From: Phaeobacter sp. CECT 5382
GTDB taxonomy: Bacteria > Pseudomonadota > Alphaproteobacteria > Rhodobacterales > Rhodobacteraceae
Length of the DNA stretch: 64,000 nucleotides
Direction: 5' to 3'
Assembly (NCBI RefSeq): GCF_001457775.1
Contig: NZ_CYSG01000019.1
Span: forward strand, 1-64,000
Shown here: positions 44,092 through 54,627 of the stretch, one piece after another
Layout: each line of letters begins with the position of its first letter
Numbering within the stretch: the first letter of the stretch is position 1
Notes under the pieces: generated by a model
Told to the model about the DNA's origin: nothing
Databases searched by the model: none
The model's input: only the letters and a program-made list of their open reading frames with translations
Translations under genes and position numbers: made by a program

Positions 44092-45444
44092 ATGGCGCAA
44101 GAGAGCCCGGATCGGGTCAGATCGAATTTGAGTGATGAGTTGCAAAACAAAGGCCCGGCAGCACCAGCGAAACCCGCGGCGGTCGAGCCCAAGAGTGACA
44201 ACAGCACAAATGACGACGAAGTCAGCCGCAATAGAGCCCGCGGCAAGGCGCAAAAGACCCGTCGTGACGCCAAGTCGGCCACATCTGCAGCGGCACCCAA
44301 GAAGGATTTTGCCCTGGCGGGGCCAGCGCAGATGAAGCGACGTCACTGGGGGGTGGTCGGCAGTTTCGTGCTGTTGGTCCTGGCACCGCTGGCAGCCGTC
44401 ATCTTCTATCTCGTGGTGATCGCCGAAGATCAGTATGTTTCAACCGCCGGCTTTACGGTGCGTAGCCAGGAAAACAGCAGTGCCAGTGATTTTCTGGGGG
44501 GGTTGGCCAGTTTTGCCGGGACGACGTCGGCTTCGGACAGCGACATTCTCTATGCCTTCATCCAGAGTCAGGAAATGGTCGAGGCGGTGGATGAGGCGAT
44601 TGATCTGCGGGTCCGCTACAGTGCGCACTGGCCCCGGGACTGGGCCTTTTCAATCTGGCCGGATGCCACGCTGGAAGAGCTGATCTGGTACTGGCAGCGC
44701 ATTGTCAGCATCTCCTATGACAGCGGCTCCGGTCTCATTGAGGTGCAGGCGGTGGGGTTTGATGCGCAGGTGGCCCGGGCCATCACGCAGACCATTGTTG
44801 ATGTCAGCCAGGTGCAGATCAATGCCCTGAACGAGCGCGCCCGCGAAGATGCCATGGGCTATGCCCGCATCGATCTTGATGAGGCGGTGGTGCAACTGAA
44901 AGCGGCGCGTGAAGAGCTGACCAAGTTCCGGACCCGGACCCGCATTGTCGATCCGGAGGCCGATATTCAGGGTCGCATGGGGGTGATGAACAACCTGCAG
45001 CAGCAGCTGGCCGAGGCGCTGATCGAACATGACCTGCTCGAGGGCACGGTGAGCGCGAGCGATCCGCGCACCAAGAAGTCGCAGCAGCGGATCGAAGTCA
45101 TCCGGGCCCGGATCGACAGCGAACGGCAGACCTTTACCTCGGACAATACCGATACCGGCGCGGTCGGCGAGGACTATCCCTCGTTGATTTCGGAATTCGA
45201 GAGCCTGAGCGTGGATCGTGAATATGCCGAAGAAACCTACCGTGCGGCGCTGAGGGCCCTGGAGGTGGCGCGCGATAATGCCACCCGGCAAAGCCGCTAT
45301 CTGGCGACCTATATCAAGCCAACCCTGGCCGAAGAATCGGAATATCCCCGGCGCCCGCTTCTGATGGGCCTCACCGCTCTGTTTCTGGTGCTGGGCTGGT
45401 CCATCGCGACGCTGATCTATTATTCCATTCGCGACCGCAGCTAG
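44092..45444 (+). CDS. kpsE: Capsule export inner-membrane protein (KpsE/PCP-3 type)
   Basis: The 450-residue protein has a polar, low-complexity N-terminus of about 80 residues, then a membrane helix (GVVGSFVLLVLAPLAAVIFYL, about 86-106), a periplasmic coiled-coil part (LDEAVVQLKAAREELTKF; LQQQLAEALIEHDLL; RIEVIRARIDSERQ) and a second membrane helix at the end (LMGLTALFLVLGWSIATLIYY). This is the KpsE/CtrB/BexC layout that links the ABC transporter to the outer-membrane OPX channel. kpsT follows 19 bases later. The long disordered N-terminus is unusual for the family. Confidence 0.88.
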   Translation: MAQESPDRVRSNLSDELQNKGPAAPAKPAAVEPKSDNSTNDDEVSRNRARGKAQKTRRDAKSATSAAAPKKDFALAGPAQMKRRHWGVVGSFVLLVLAPLAAVIFYLVVIAEDQYVSTAGFTVRSQENSSASDFLGGLASFAGTTSASDSDILYAFIQSQEMVEAVDEAIDLRVRYSAHWPRDWAFSIWPDATLEELIWYWQRIVSISYDSGSGLIEVQAVGFDAQVARAITQTIVDVSQVQINALNERAREDAMGYARIDLDEAVVQLKAAREELTKFRTRTRIVDPEADIQGRMGVMNNLQQQLAEALIEHDLLEGTVSASDPRTKKSQQRIEVIRARIDSERQTFTSDNTDTGAVGEDYPSLISEFESLSVDREYAEETYRAALRALEVARDNATRQSRYLATYIKPTLAEESEYPRRPLLMGLTALFLVLGWSIATLIYYSIRDRS

Positions 45445-45463
45445 GTCGGAGGAGGGGAAGCAC

Positions 45464-46117
45464 ATGATCCGGTTTGAAAACCTGACCAAGAGTTTCTGGC
45501 TCAAGGGCGAGCAGAAGGTGGTTATCGACAATCTGAACCTCACCCTGCCGACGGGGCGGTCGCTGGCGCTTTTGGGGCGCAACGGGGCGGGAAAGTCGAC
45601 CCTGCTGAAGATCATTGCCGGCACCATGCGCCCCGATTACGGGCGGGTGGTGAGCGATGGGACGATGTCCTGGCCGGTGGGGCTGGGGGCCTCTTTCCAT
45701 GGTGACCTGAGCGGGGCGGAAAATGTCCGCTTCATCGCTCGCATCTATGGGGTGAGCACCGATGAACTGGTGGCTTTTGTCGAAGATTTTGCCGAATTGG
45801 GAAAATTCTATCACATGCCGATGCGCAGCTATTCCAGCGGCATGCGCTCCCGGCTGACCTTTGGCGCCTCGATGGGGATCAAATTCGACACCTATCTGGT
45901 GGATGAGGTGACGGCGGTGGGGGATCGCTCTTTCAAGCTCAAGAGCCGAGAGGTTTTTTCTGCCCGCATGCGGGATGCAAGCGCCATTATGGTGAACCAC
46001 TCGATGAGCCAGATCCGCAAGTTTTGCGATGCCGGCATCGTGCTGGAAATGGGCAAGATGCAGTATTTCGATGACCTCGAAGAGGCCATCGCAGTGCATG
46101 AGGACATGCTGTCCTGA
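45464..46117 (+). CDS. kpsT: Polysaccharide ABC transporter ATPase (KpsT type)
   Basis: The 217-residue ATPase has Walker A GRNGAGKSTLLK, the signature YSSGMRSRL, and the Walker B region DTYLVDEVTAVGD. The short length without a carbohydrate-binding C-terminal domain matches KpsT rather than Wzt, which suggests that recognition of the glycan end does not rely on a Wzt-type domain. A strong ribosome-binding site GGAGGAGGGG precedes the ATG. It is convergent to the GlfT2-like gene. Confidence 0.93.
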   Translation: MIRFENLTKSFWLKGEQKVVIDNLNLTLPTGRSLALLGRNGAGKSTLLKIIAGTMRPDYGRVVSDGTMSWPVGLGASFHGDLSGAENVRFIARIYGVSTDELVAFVEDFAELGKFYHMPMRSYSSGMRSRLTFGASMGIKFDTYLVDEVTAVGDRSFKLKSREVFSARMRDASAIMVNHSMSQIRKFCDAGIVLEMGKMQYFDDLEEAIAVHEDMLS

Positions 46118-46152
46118 CATCCGGTCAGGATGGTGGACAGGAGGACGGGATA

Positions 46153-48024
46153 TCAGGGGGACGGAGGGCTGCCCTTTGCAGCCAGATCTTCTGGTGCATG
46201 CTCTTCTGGAGAGAGGTCTTCGGCTAGGACACGCTGCCAATAGCTGCGCTGGGTCATCGCCTCGTATCCTTTGCGATAGCTGGCTTGCAGGGCGCTGTAA
46301 TTGCGCTGAAAATCCCGAAAGGTGGTGATCATGCGCCAAGCCAGGGAAAAGAATTTCTGCTTGGACTGGCGCACCGTGTAACATTTGTCGCGCCGAGTGT
46401 TGTAATAGGTCAGCTCGGCGCTGCCAAAGGCCGGCAAAACCAGACCGCGGTCCCCGATATCCAGCGTCTTGTGATCCCCCAGCAGGCTCCAGAAAGGGAT
46501 CAGATGGCCGTTGAGGCTCCAGATCCCGAAATAATGCCGCAGGCGCCGCGGCATCCTGCTGAAACGGTGGCGCTCCTGCGGGGGCTGCGGTGGTGCTGCG
46601 ACCCAGGCTTCGTCGCTGATCAGTGCTTTGATCCGCGCCCGGCGTTCGGACATGTCGATGTTTCGGTCAAAGAATTCCGGTCCCTGCATCACATCCTGCC
46701 AGGCCAGGAGCTGTGCCTCGGCGCTGTCGTATTTGAAGCGCAGCATCGAGCGCATCATGAAACGCAGCGCGATCTTGGCCGTACCCCAGGCACTGCGTTG
46801 CAGTTTTTCAAAGACCAGATGATGCATCAGGTGATTGCGCAGATCGAGATAGAGCGTCTGCGCGCTTTCCTTTTCGGTGAAGTCATCCTGAAAGGAGACC
46901 ACGCCGTTCAGGGTGAAGATCTTGAAATCATTGGCCAGAGAGAAGCTGATATCATCGCCGCGCACAAAGAACGGAAAGGGATGATGGCGCACCTGCGCGA
47001 TCGGGAAGGCAAAGAACCACCAGCCGCCATAGAGGGTCTCGGGCTGTGGTCTGCTGGAAGAGACGAGCGCCATTTCGATGACATCATCAAGCTCGCGCAG
47101 GTCGGTGCCATTATACAGGGGATGGCAGGAGCCATCAAAATAGGCGCCACTTTCCCACATTGCCCATTTATGGGTGTTGTTGATCATGGCGCCGGCAATG
47201 GCCGTGTTCTGTGCCTTGGCCAGGGCCAGGAACATATAGCTGCGGGCGATGTTTTCCATATGGAACGAGGCATCATCATCCATGAACAGACAGTGGCTGT
47301 AGCCGCCTTTTTCGGCTTCCAGCAGGCCGCGGGCAAAACCGCCCGCGCCACCGAGATTGCTGTTGGGATAAGAGGTGACCTTGGCGCTGTTGGGGATCTC
47401 GGCGCTTTTGCCATTGTCCACCACCTGCACAGAGATGTTGTCTTGATGGGGGGTGTCTTTCAGGAAGCCTTCAAGGCGTTCCACGGTTCTGCGCACATCC
47501 TTTTCGCGCTTGAAGGTGGTGATGCTGACCGCCAGATGCGGCCAGGCGGCAGGCTGGGTGTCGGTTGCAAAACGGCCCCCGGTTACGGTGACCTCATCCC
47601 CCAGTGCCAGCAGTTCGACCCAGAGAACCCCGTCCCCCAAATACGCGTCGTGGCCTGTCCCTGCGCCTGTCCCTGCGCCTGCGAATTCCGACAGATCAAT
47701 CAGATGCGGTCTGCTTGCCTCCAGATCCACCACTTCGCTGTAGACCACTTCCCCAGACAGGGTCGGCAGGGCCAGCTGCACCCGGATCTCGACCTTGCCG
47801 CTGCCGGTGAGCTCGGCAAAAAGACTGTCGAGCTGGCAGCCCCGGTTCCAGTTCCCCAGATTGAACAGGTTGAAATAGGTGCCGAAATTGATGCGGCTGC
47901 CCCGTGGCATCAGATAGCAGCCTTTGCTTTGCGAGAACCCGACTGCGCCCTCGGTCTGGTAATAGAGCGCGTGTTCCGTGCAGATTTCACGTTCGGGGGA
48001 GATGAAATTCTGAAGAGTAAGCAT
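46153..48024 (-). CDS. GlfT2-like galactofuranosyltransferase
   Basis: The 623-residue protein resembles the bifunctional galactofuranosyltransferase GlfT2. It has an N-terminal beta-rich domain (about 1-150), a GT-A domain (LAVSITTFKREKDVRRTVERL near 170, then PNSNLGGAGGFARGL, the metal motif FMDDDASFHMEN near 247, and FPFFVRGDDISFSL) and a helical C-terminal part. Such enzymes polymerise galactofuranose using UDP-Galf. This agrees with the nearby mutase gene. The start at 48024 is preferred with AAGG upstream. A 12-base tandem duplication (47654-47683) codes for the GAGTGAGTG linker. It forms a minus-strand unit with the two sulfotransferase-like genes upstream. Confidence 0.88.
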   Translation of the reverse strand: MLTLQNFISPEREICTEHALYYQTEGAVGFSQSKGCYLMPRGSRINFGTYFNLFNLGNWNRGCQLDSLFAELTGSGKVEIRVQLALPTLSGEVVYSEVVDLEASRPHLIDLSEFAGAGTGAGTGHDAYLGDGVLWVELLALGDEVTVTGGRFATDTQPAAWPHLAVSITTFKREKDVRRTVERLEGFLKDTPHQDNISVQVVDNGKSAEIPNSAKVTSYPNSNLGGAGGFARGLLEAEKGGYSHCLFMDDDASFHMENIARSYMFLALAKAQNTAIAGAMINNTHKWAMWESGAYFDGSCHPLYNGTDLRELDDVIEMALVSSSRPQPETLYGGWWFFAFPIAQVRHHPFPFFVRGDDISFSLANDFKIFTLNGVVSFQDDFTEKESAQTLYLDLRNHLMHHLVFEKLQRSAWGTAKIALRFMMRSMLRFKYDSAEAQLLAWQDVMQGPEFFDRNIDMSERRARIKALISDEAWVAAPPQPPQERHRFSRMPRRLRHYFGIWSLNGHLIPFWSLLGDHKTLDIGDRGLVLPAFGSAELTYYNTRRDKCYTVRQSKQKFFSLAWRMITTFRDFQRNYSALQASYRKGYEAMTQRSYWQRVLAEDLSPEEHAPEDLAAKGSPPSP

Positions 48025-48098
48025 CACGAAAAACCTTTTGGGACCCGTTGGGAGCAAGGGCAGGGGCAAAGGGGGCGGCGCCCCTGAGCGGCCGGGGA

Positions 48099-49196
48099 TC
48101 AGAGTGTCTGTTGCAGTTTTGAGATGTAATCGGACAAAACGGAGCTCTCCATTCCGGCAGGATCCAGACTGGCCAGCAGTCGCCGCGCCGCCTCCTGGTC
48201 TGACAGCGGGCGGGTTCTGTTCATCTCGTCGATATCGGGAAAGAAGGCTGGCTGGTTGGTGAGCTGGCTCAGATAGGCATGTATCGGGGCAAATTCCTCG
48301 GTCAGCTGTGCCCGGCGTTGCGCTCCGAACAGCTCCACATCGCCGTTCTTGACGGGGATCTTGTGGGGCGGCAGTTGCAGGAAGACTTCGCGTAGATCCT
48401 GGGCGTCTTTGTCTGGCAGGTCATGATTGGCGCGGCGGATGATTTCATAGCTGGCACGGGGCAATCCTTTGTTGACGGGACCCTGTTCCGGCAGGCGGTT
48501 GGGGAAGGGGGCGCTGACCTGGGTGATGAAATCCTGAACAGAGCCGCCGGCCTTGAGGATATCGGCGTAGTTGCGCAGATGCAGCCGCGCGCCGTCAAAG
48601 GACTGAACCCAGGGTTCGACCATCTTGCGATAGTTGAAATGGATCGACTTGGGTTTGATGGCGCTGCCTTCGCTGAGCGGGTCCAGCTTGCGGCCAAAGC
48701 GCAGCAGCTGACCGTACCAGGAGGCCATATATTCATCGGGGCGGCGCAGGGCACAGTAGAGCTCCTGCTCGGCGTCCGGAAACAGGGCGCGCAGCGTGGC
48801 AATCAGATCCGCATGATCGGCGCCAAAATTTGCAAAAACCTCGGAACACAGGACAACCGTTTCCGGTTGCAGGATTTCGACCTGATGGCGCAGCGTGAGC
48901 AGCATGGCAGGCAGGCCCGGAAGTATGCCATGCCAGGGAGGTGTCTTGCCCCCTGGTTTCTTGCTGGCGAGCATGCGAAATCCAAGCGCGTTGTGAGGCT
49001 CGCGCAGGTTCATGCAGTCCAGCGCGGGTTTGCTTTTGCGACCGAGGGCCTGGGCCAGCAGGTGAGACATGCCTTCGCTTTCCACTGCGGGGTAGAGGAT
49101 GCCCTGTTGCAGCAGCGCCAGAGCATTGCGGGCCAGATAGGACTGAAGGGCGGTGGAGCCAACTTTGTGATGGCCGAAATAGATGATGAATTTCAT
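48099..49196 (-). CDS. Sulfotransferase-like protein
   Basis: The 365-residue protein starts MKFIIYFGHHKVGSTALQSYL, which matches the phosphosulfate-binding loop of PAPS-dependent sulfotransferases (HKxGSTxLQ pattern). Later segments typical of the family are LYCALRRPDEYMASWYGQLLR (3'-phosphate-binding region, about 150-170) and the acidic helix with HLRNYADILKAGGSVQDFI. It lies between the GlfT2-like gene and another sulfotransferase-like gene. Sulfation of the galactan is a reasonable guess, but proof is lacking. Confidence 0.7.
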   Translation of the reverse strand: MKFIIYFGHHKVGSTALQSYLARNALALLQQGILYPAVESEGMSHLLAQALGRKSKPALDCMNLREPHNALGFRMLASKKPGGKTPPWHGILPGLPAMLLTLRHQVEILQPETVVLCSEVFANFGADHADLIATLRALFPDAEQELYCALRRPDEYMASWYGQLLRFGRKLDPLSEGSAIKPKSIHFNYRKMVEPWVQSFDGARLHLRNYADILKAGGSVQDFITQVSAPFPNRLPEQGPVNKGLPRASYEIIRRANHDLPDKDAQDLREVFLQLPPHKIPVKNGDVELFGAQRRAQLTEEFAPIHAYLSQLTNQPAFFPDIDEMNRTRPLSDQEAARRLLASLDPAGMESSVLSDYISKLQQTL

Positions 49197-49240
49197 GCGG
49201 AGCCGATACTGAGTTTTGCTGTTCTTCCGGAAGGATGCGG

Positions 49241-50371
49241 TTATTGCGATGGGGCGGAGATGCGGGCCTGCTCGACGTCACGGATCCGCTTTCTGTGCAG
49301 GAAAGCGGGCCAGTTCACGCCTTCTTTCTCCAGCAGGCCTTTCACCATGCCCGAGAGAAGTTCCAATGAGCGCAGCTCGGACGCGCAGAGGTAGTCGGAC
49401 GGGGCGGTGGATTGCGGCCGGGTGCGGGCTGTTTTCACCGCATCGTGCAATTCGTTTTCCATCAGCGGGGCGCCGCCAAAGAAGGCCTGGTCCAGGCTGC
49501 GGGCATCTTTCATGTAGCTGGCGCGAATATCCCGGGCGAGGCTGCGGTGCAGCTGTATCTTGGTGCGCGTTGGTGGCGGCGGCATATGACTGACAAGCCG
49601 GGCGAATTCCCAACCGACCTTGAGGCGGATATTTGGTTTGACCGCAAGATGGCCCTGCATAACCTTCAGGCGCATCAGGTCTTCCAGGCAAAGAGATTCA
49701 TTGGCCTGTGCTGTCTTACTTGGGCTGTCGGCGACGGTGAAGGGGATGCCGCCAAAGGCGTGATGCAGGAAATCATCCACCACAGACCCCTGATGAAGCT
49801 GGCTGCGAATCATCGGGCGCAGGATGAACTTGTCTGCGAAATGGTCGCGCCAGGCGGCGAAACGGGGCAGGTAGATGAACTCTTTGGCGGATTTGCGCCG
49901 GGCGGCAAACCCCGCGAGATCGTTGGTCAAAGTGGTCGGGATCCCGATCTTGGTGCGTTCTGCAAAACTGGAGATGATGCGGGCAGCATGGGGACGGACA
50001 TAGCCGATGATCCGGATCTCATCGACGACCTTGGCAAAGAAGGTTTCAACAATCTCGTGAAACAGGGCTACGGGGACGCCCTCAAAGTCTTCTGCCGAGA
50101 TCAGCACGAAATCCGCATCTGATTGCTGGATGCGTTGCACCAATTTTTCCAGTGGCTGTGCGGTCGCGCGGCGCTCCTGCTCTGTCTTGGCCTGGCCATA
50201 GGCGGTGAACTGACCTCCGAGGGCATTCATCGCCAGTTTGGCCGGGTAGAACAGGCTGTGCCCCTGCAGGACAACCCGGTGTTGAGCGAAAGCCAGTTGA
50301 ATGGAGGTGGAGCCTGTCTTGTGATCCCCGATATGGAAAACCAATGTCTTACGTTTGTCGGGTCCAGGCAT
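49241..50371 (-). CDS. Sulfotransferase-like protein
   Basis: The 376-residue protein begins with a P-loop-like segment (LVFHIGDHKTGSTSIQLAFA) similar to that of the next gene, followed by IRIIGYVRPHAARIISSFAERTK, which fits the second nucleotide-binding region. It shares layout with the downstream paralog but is clearly diverged. It opens a minus-strand unit of three genes and is divergent from glf; the 332-base gap should contain both promoters. Confidence 0.65.
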   Translation of the reverse strand: MPGPDKRKTLVFHIGDHKTGSTSIQLAFAQHRVVLQGHSLFYPAKLAMNALGGQFTAYGQAKTEQERRATAQPLEKLVQRIQQSDADFVLISAEDFEGVPVALFHEIVETFFAKVVDEIRIIGYVRPHAARIISSFAERTKIGIPTTLTNDLAGFAARRKSAKEFIYLPRFAAWRDHFADKFILRPMIRSQLHQGSVVDDFLHHAFGGIPFTVADSPSKTAQANESLCLEDLMRLKVMQGHLAVKPNIRLKVGWEFARLVSHMPPPPTRTKIQLHRSLARDIRASYMKDARSLDQAFFGGAPLMENELHDAVKTARTRPQSTAPSDYLCASELRSLELLSGMVKGLLEKEGVNWPAFLHRKRIRDVEQARISAPSQ

Positions 50372-51875
<1,504 letters not shown>

Positions 51876-51952
51876 AGGTTGAGGGATTTGGACCTGAAAG
51901 ATCCGGGCAGTTCCGCCCGATAGACGATATTAGCGAAGGCACCCCCCCAGGA

Positions 51953-53560
51953 ATGTCCAAGAAAAAAACCACTTCAAAATCCCGTCACGCAGTTGTCGTT
52001 TTAGGCATGCATCGCTCTGGTACCTCTGCTCTGGCGGGAGTTCTTGCGCGGCTCGGCTGCGATCTGCCGGCCGCGATCATGCCCCCCAATGCCGTCAATC
52101 CCAAAGGGGTCTATGAATCCCTGAAAATCTGCAAGATGAATGATGCCATCTTGGCTTCGGGGGGATCAAGCTGGGACGACTGGCAGGCGTTCAATCCAGG
52201 ATGGGTCAAGTCTCCCAGAATGGAAGAGTTTCTGGAACGTGGCGCTGAGGTGCTGTCAGAGGACTACGGTAAATCGCGCCTGTTCGTGCTGAAGGATCCG
52301 CGTATCTGTCGGCTGATGCCATTCTGGACGCAGCTGTTTCAGGAGCGCAAGACCCAGCCCGTTTACGTGCTGACCCACCGCAACCCGCTGGAGGTGGCGC
52401 GGTCTCTGGAAAAAAGTGAGGGCTGGCCGTTGGCGACGGGGCTGTTGCTGTGGTTGCGCCATGTCCTGGAGGCCGAGTCGGGATCGCGCGGCGCGCGGCG
52501 CTGCTGTACCAGCTATGACCGGCTGCTGACGGACTGGAGCGGGGTGGTCTCGACCCTCCAGAGCCGCACGGGTCTCAATTTTCCGCGCGTTTCCACCCGT
52601 GTCGGGGCAGATGTCGATGCCTTCCTGAGCCGGGATTTGCGCCACAGTGTCGAGCAGGCCGAGGCGATGGTCGACAATCCGCTGGTTTCCAAATGGGTCC
52701 GGGGCACCTTTGAAATCATGGAGCGCTGGACGGAGCAGGGAGAAAATGACGCCGATCATGGCGTGCTGGATCAGATCCGTGAGGAGTTCGAAGCCAGTGC
52801 TCCTATGTTTGATCAGCTGATCCAGGCGATGCAGGCCCGCATCACCAGAGACGAGGTCGCGCTGGGAGAGTTGCAGAGTTCTGTCGAGAGCCGCACGGCC
52901 GATCTGACCGCCCTGACCGGACAGCTTGATCAGGCTGGCAAAGACGTGGCCCAGCTTACCTCTCGCCTGCAGGAGGGCGACGAGCGCCTGCAGGAGCTGC
53001 AGAAAACCCTGCAGGAGGTTGAGCAGGACCGCTGGCAGATCCGCAGCGCGCTGGAACAGCGCAGTCAGGAGGCCGAGGATGTCGGTCGTGAAAACAAGGA
53101 AAACGCGGCGCAGGTCAAGGATCTTGAAACACAGCTGGAGGCGCTCCGTGCAGATCAGGCGGGCCTGATCGCCGAGCGGGACCAGGTCGGCAAGAGCGCC
53201 CGGATGATGCGTCTCAAGCTGCAGGACGAATTCGAGGTGCAGCTGAAAGAGGTTCTGACCGCGCAGCGGCGCCACGCGGATGGGCACAGCGCCGCGCTGG
53301 ACGCAGAGGTTCAGGGGCTGACAGCCGCGCTGGCCAAGGCCCGGCAGATCGAAGAGCATAAGGCCGAAGAGCTGCAGCGGCTGACGGCGGATCGCGACCG
53401 GAGTGTGTCCGAACGCGAAGCCCAGGCCGAGACGCTTGGTCAGCTGCAGCACCGGATTGGCGAGCTGGAACAGATGGCTGCGGCCTATACCAACAGTACC
53501 TCCTGGAAGATCACCGCACCGCTGCGCCGGATCGTGACCCTTTTGCGGGGCCGAAGCTGA
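51953..53560 (+). CDS. Sulfotransferase domain with long coiled-coil C-terminus
   Basis: The 535-residue protein starts with a nucleotide-binding loop VVLGMHRSGTSALAGVL (residues 15-31) and has a second conserved segment VYVLTHRNPLEVARSLEKS, both as in sulfotransferases of the GMHRSGTS type. From about residue 285 to 505 it is a long heptad-rich coiled coil (e.g. LDQAGKDVAQLTSRLQEGDE). The end, TNSTSWKITAPLRRIVTLLRG, is a motif frequently seen at the ends of glycan-assembly proteins. The coiled coil may place the enzyme in a complex. It follows glf in the same direction with a gap of 77 bases. Confidence 0.75.
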   Translation: MSKKKTTSKSRHAVVVLGMHRSGTSALAGVLARLGCDLPAAIMPPNAVNPKGVYESLKICKMNDAILASGGSSWDDWQAFNPGWVKSPRMEEFLERGAEVLSEDYGKSRLFVLKDPRICRLMPFWTQLFQERKTQPVYVLTHRNPLEVARSLEKSEGWPLATGLLLWLRHVLEAESGSRGARRCCTSYDRLLTDWSGVVSTLQSRTGLNFPRVSTRVGADVDAFLSRDLRHSVEQAEAMVDNPLVSKWVRGTFEIMERWTEQGENDADHGVLDQIREEFEASAPMFDQLIQAMQARITRDEVALGELQSSVESRTADLTALTGQLDQAGKDVAQLTSRLQEGDERLQELQKTLQEVEQDRWQIRSALEQRSQEAEDVGRENKENAAQVKDLETQLEALRADQAGLIAERDQVGKSARMMRLKLQDEFEVQLKEVLTAQRRHADGHSAALDAEVQGLTAALAKARQIEEHKAEELQRLTADRDRSVSEREAQAETLGQLQHRIGELEQMAAAYTNSTSWKITAPLRRIVTLLRGRS

Positions 53561-53665
53561 GTTGTTATGGGGGTGTGGGGCGACAGGTCACGAAGATGCT
53601 ATACATGTGCAGTTCAGGTCTGATGATCTGCCTGATGGTCTGCAAAGAATAGAGAACTGAAACCC

Positions 53666-54481
53666 ATGTCCTATATCGAAGCCCTTTTGTCGCCGGCCTG
53701 GTATTTCAGCGAGAACCCGGATGTTGCCGGTTTTTCGGGGGGCGCGCTCAAACACTATAGCCTGTTTGGCTGGCGCGAGGGACGCAGCCCGCATCCGCTG
53801 TTTGATCCGGCCTGGTATCTGCAGCAGAATCCGGAGGTTGCGGATGAAGGGATCGAGCCAAGCCAGCATTACCTGACGCGGGGCTGGCGCGAGATGCGCA
53901 GCCCGCACCCGCTGTTCAACCCGGCCTGGTATCTGTTGCAGAATCCGGATCTGCTCAGCGCCGATGTCGACCCCTGGTGGCACTATCTGCAGACCGGCTG
54001 GCGTGAGGGGCGCAGCCTGCACCCGCTGTTTGATCCGGCCTGGTATCTGGACCGCAACAAGGATGTTGACGCGGCGGGGGTCGACCCTCTGACGCATTAT
54101 CTGCAGGTCGGCTGGCATGAGGGACGCAGCCCGCACCCGCTGTTTGATCCGGTCTGGTATCGGCAGCAATATGCGCAGGACTATGATCTGGCGGAAACGG
54201 TGGACCCTTGGCGGCATTATCTGCAGATTGGCTGGGTCGAGGGCTGCAGCCCACATCCCCGCTTCGATGCGGCCTGGTACCAAGCCACCTATCTGGATGC
54301 GATTGCGCTGCCAGTGGAGCCCCTGGAGCATTATCTCACGGAGGGCTGGCGCGAGGGGCTGTTGCCCTGTGCCGAAGAGGGGCTGTTGCCCCATGCTGGA
54401 TATGTCGCCAAAGGTGGCGCGCAGGCTGAAGATCAGGCGCCACTCTATCAAGAGCTGCGTGGCGCTGTCGGCGGGGCTTGA
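53666..54481 (+). CDS. Protein made of 38-residue aromatic repeats
   Basis: The 271-residue protein consists almost wholly of six repeats; the central ones are 38 residues long with the pattern DPAWYL..NP(D/E)V....(I/V)(D/E)P..HYL..GW.EGRSPHPLF. No signal peptide, membrane helix or catalytic motif is visible. The same module appears at the N-terminus of the next gene product (residues about 85-150), and such modules are found attached to glycosyltransferases. It may be a carbohydrate- or protein-binding scaffold for the assembly complex. The repeat is conserved at the protein level, while the DNA copies differ, so it is not a recent duplication. Confidence 0.75.
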   Translation: MSYIEALLSPAWYFSENPDVAGFSGGALKHYSLFGWREGRSPHPLFDPAWYLQQNPEVADEGIEPSQHYLTRGWREMRSPHPLFNPAWYLLQNPDLLSADVDPWWHYLQTGWREGRSLHPLFDPAWYLDRNKDVDAAGVDPLTHYLQVGWHEGRSPHPLFDPVWYRQQYAQDYDLAETVDPWRHYLQIGWVEGCSPHPRFDAAWYQATYLDAIALPVEPLEHYLTEGWREGLLPCAEEGLLPHAGYVAKGGAQAEDQAPLYQELRGAVGGA

Positions 54482-54627
54482 CTGCCCCCGCGCAGGGCAG
54501 CGGGATATGGGGCTGGCCGGGGAACTGGCCCGGAATTGGCCCGAATGATTGAGCGCGTGGCAGATATGATCGAGGTGGGGCGAAGAAGTACAATTGGTCG
54601 AGTGATCACAGGCAGCGGGGAGGCTAC

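Noticed and set aside
46285-48087. 600-codon open frame on the plus strand
   Set aside because: It is the antisense shadow of the GlfT2-like glycosyltransferase, which has intact catalytic motifs.
52256-53452. 398-codon minus-strand open frame
   Set aside because: It is a shadow of the coiled-coil sulfotransferase gene; the leucine-rich look comes from complementing Gln/Glu/Lys codons.
53666-54481. Regular repeats that might suggest a CRISPR array
   Set aside because: The repeats are protein-coding 38-residue units with diverged DNA and no constant spacer structure.
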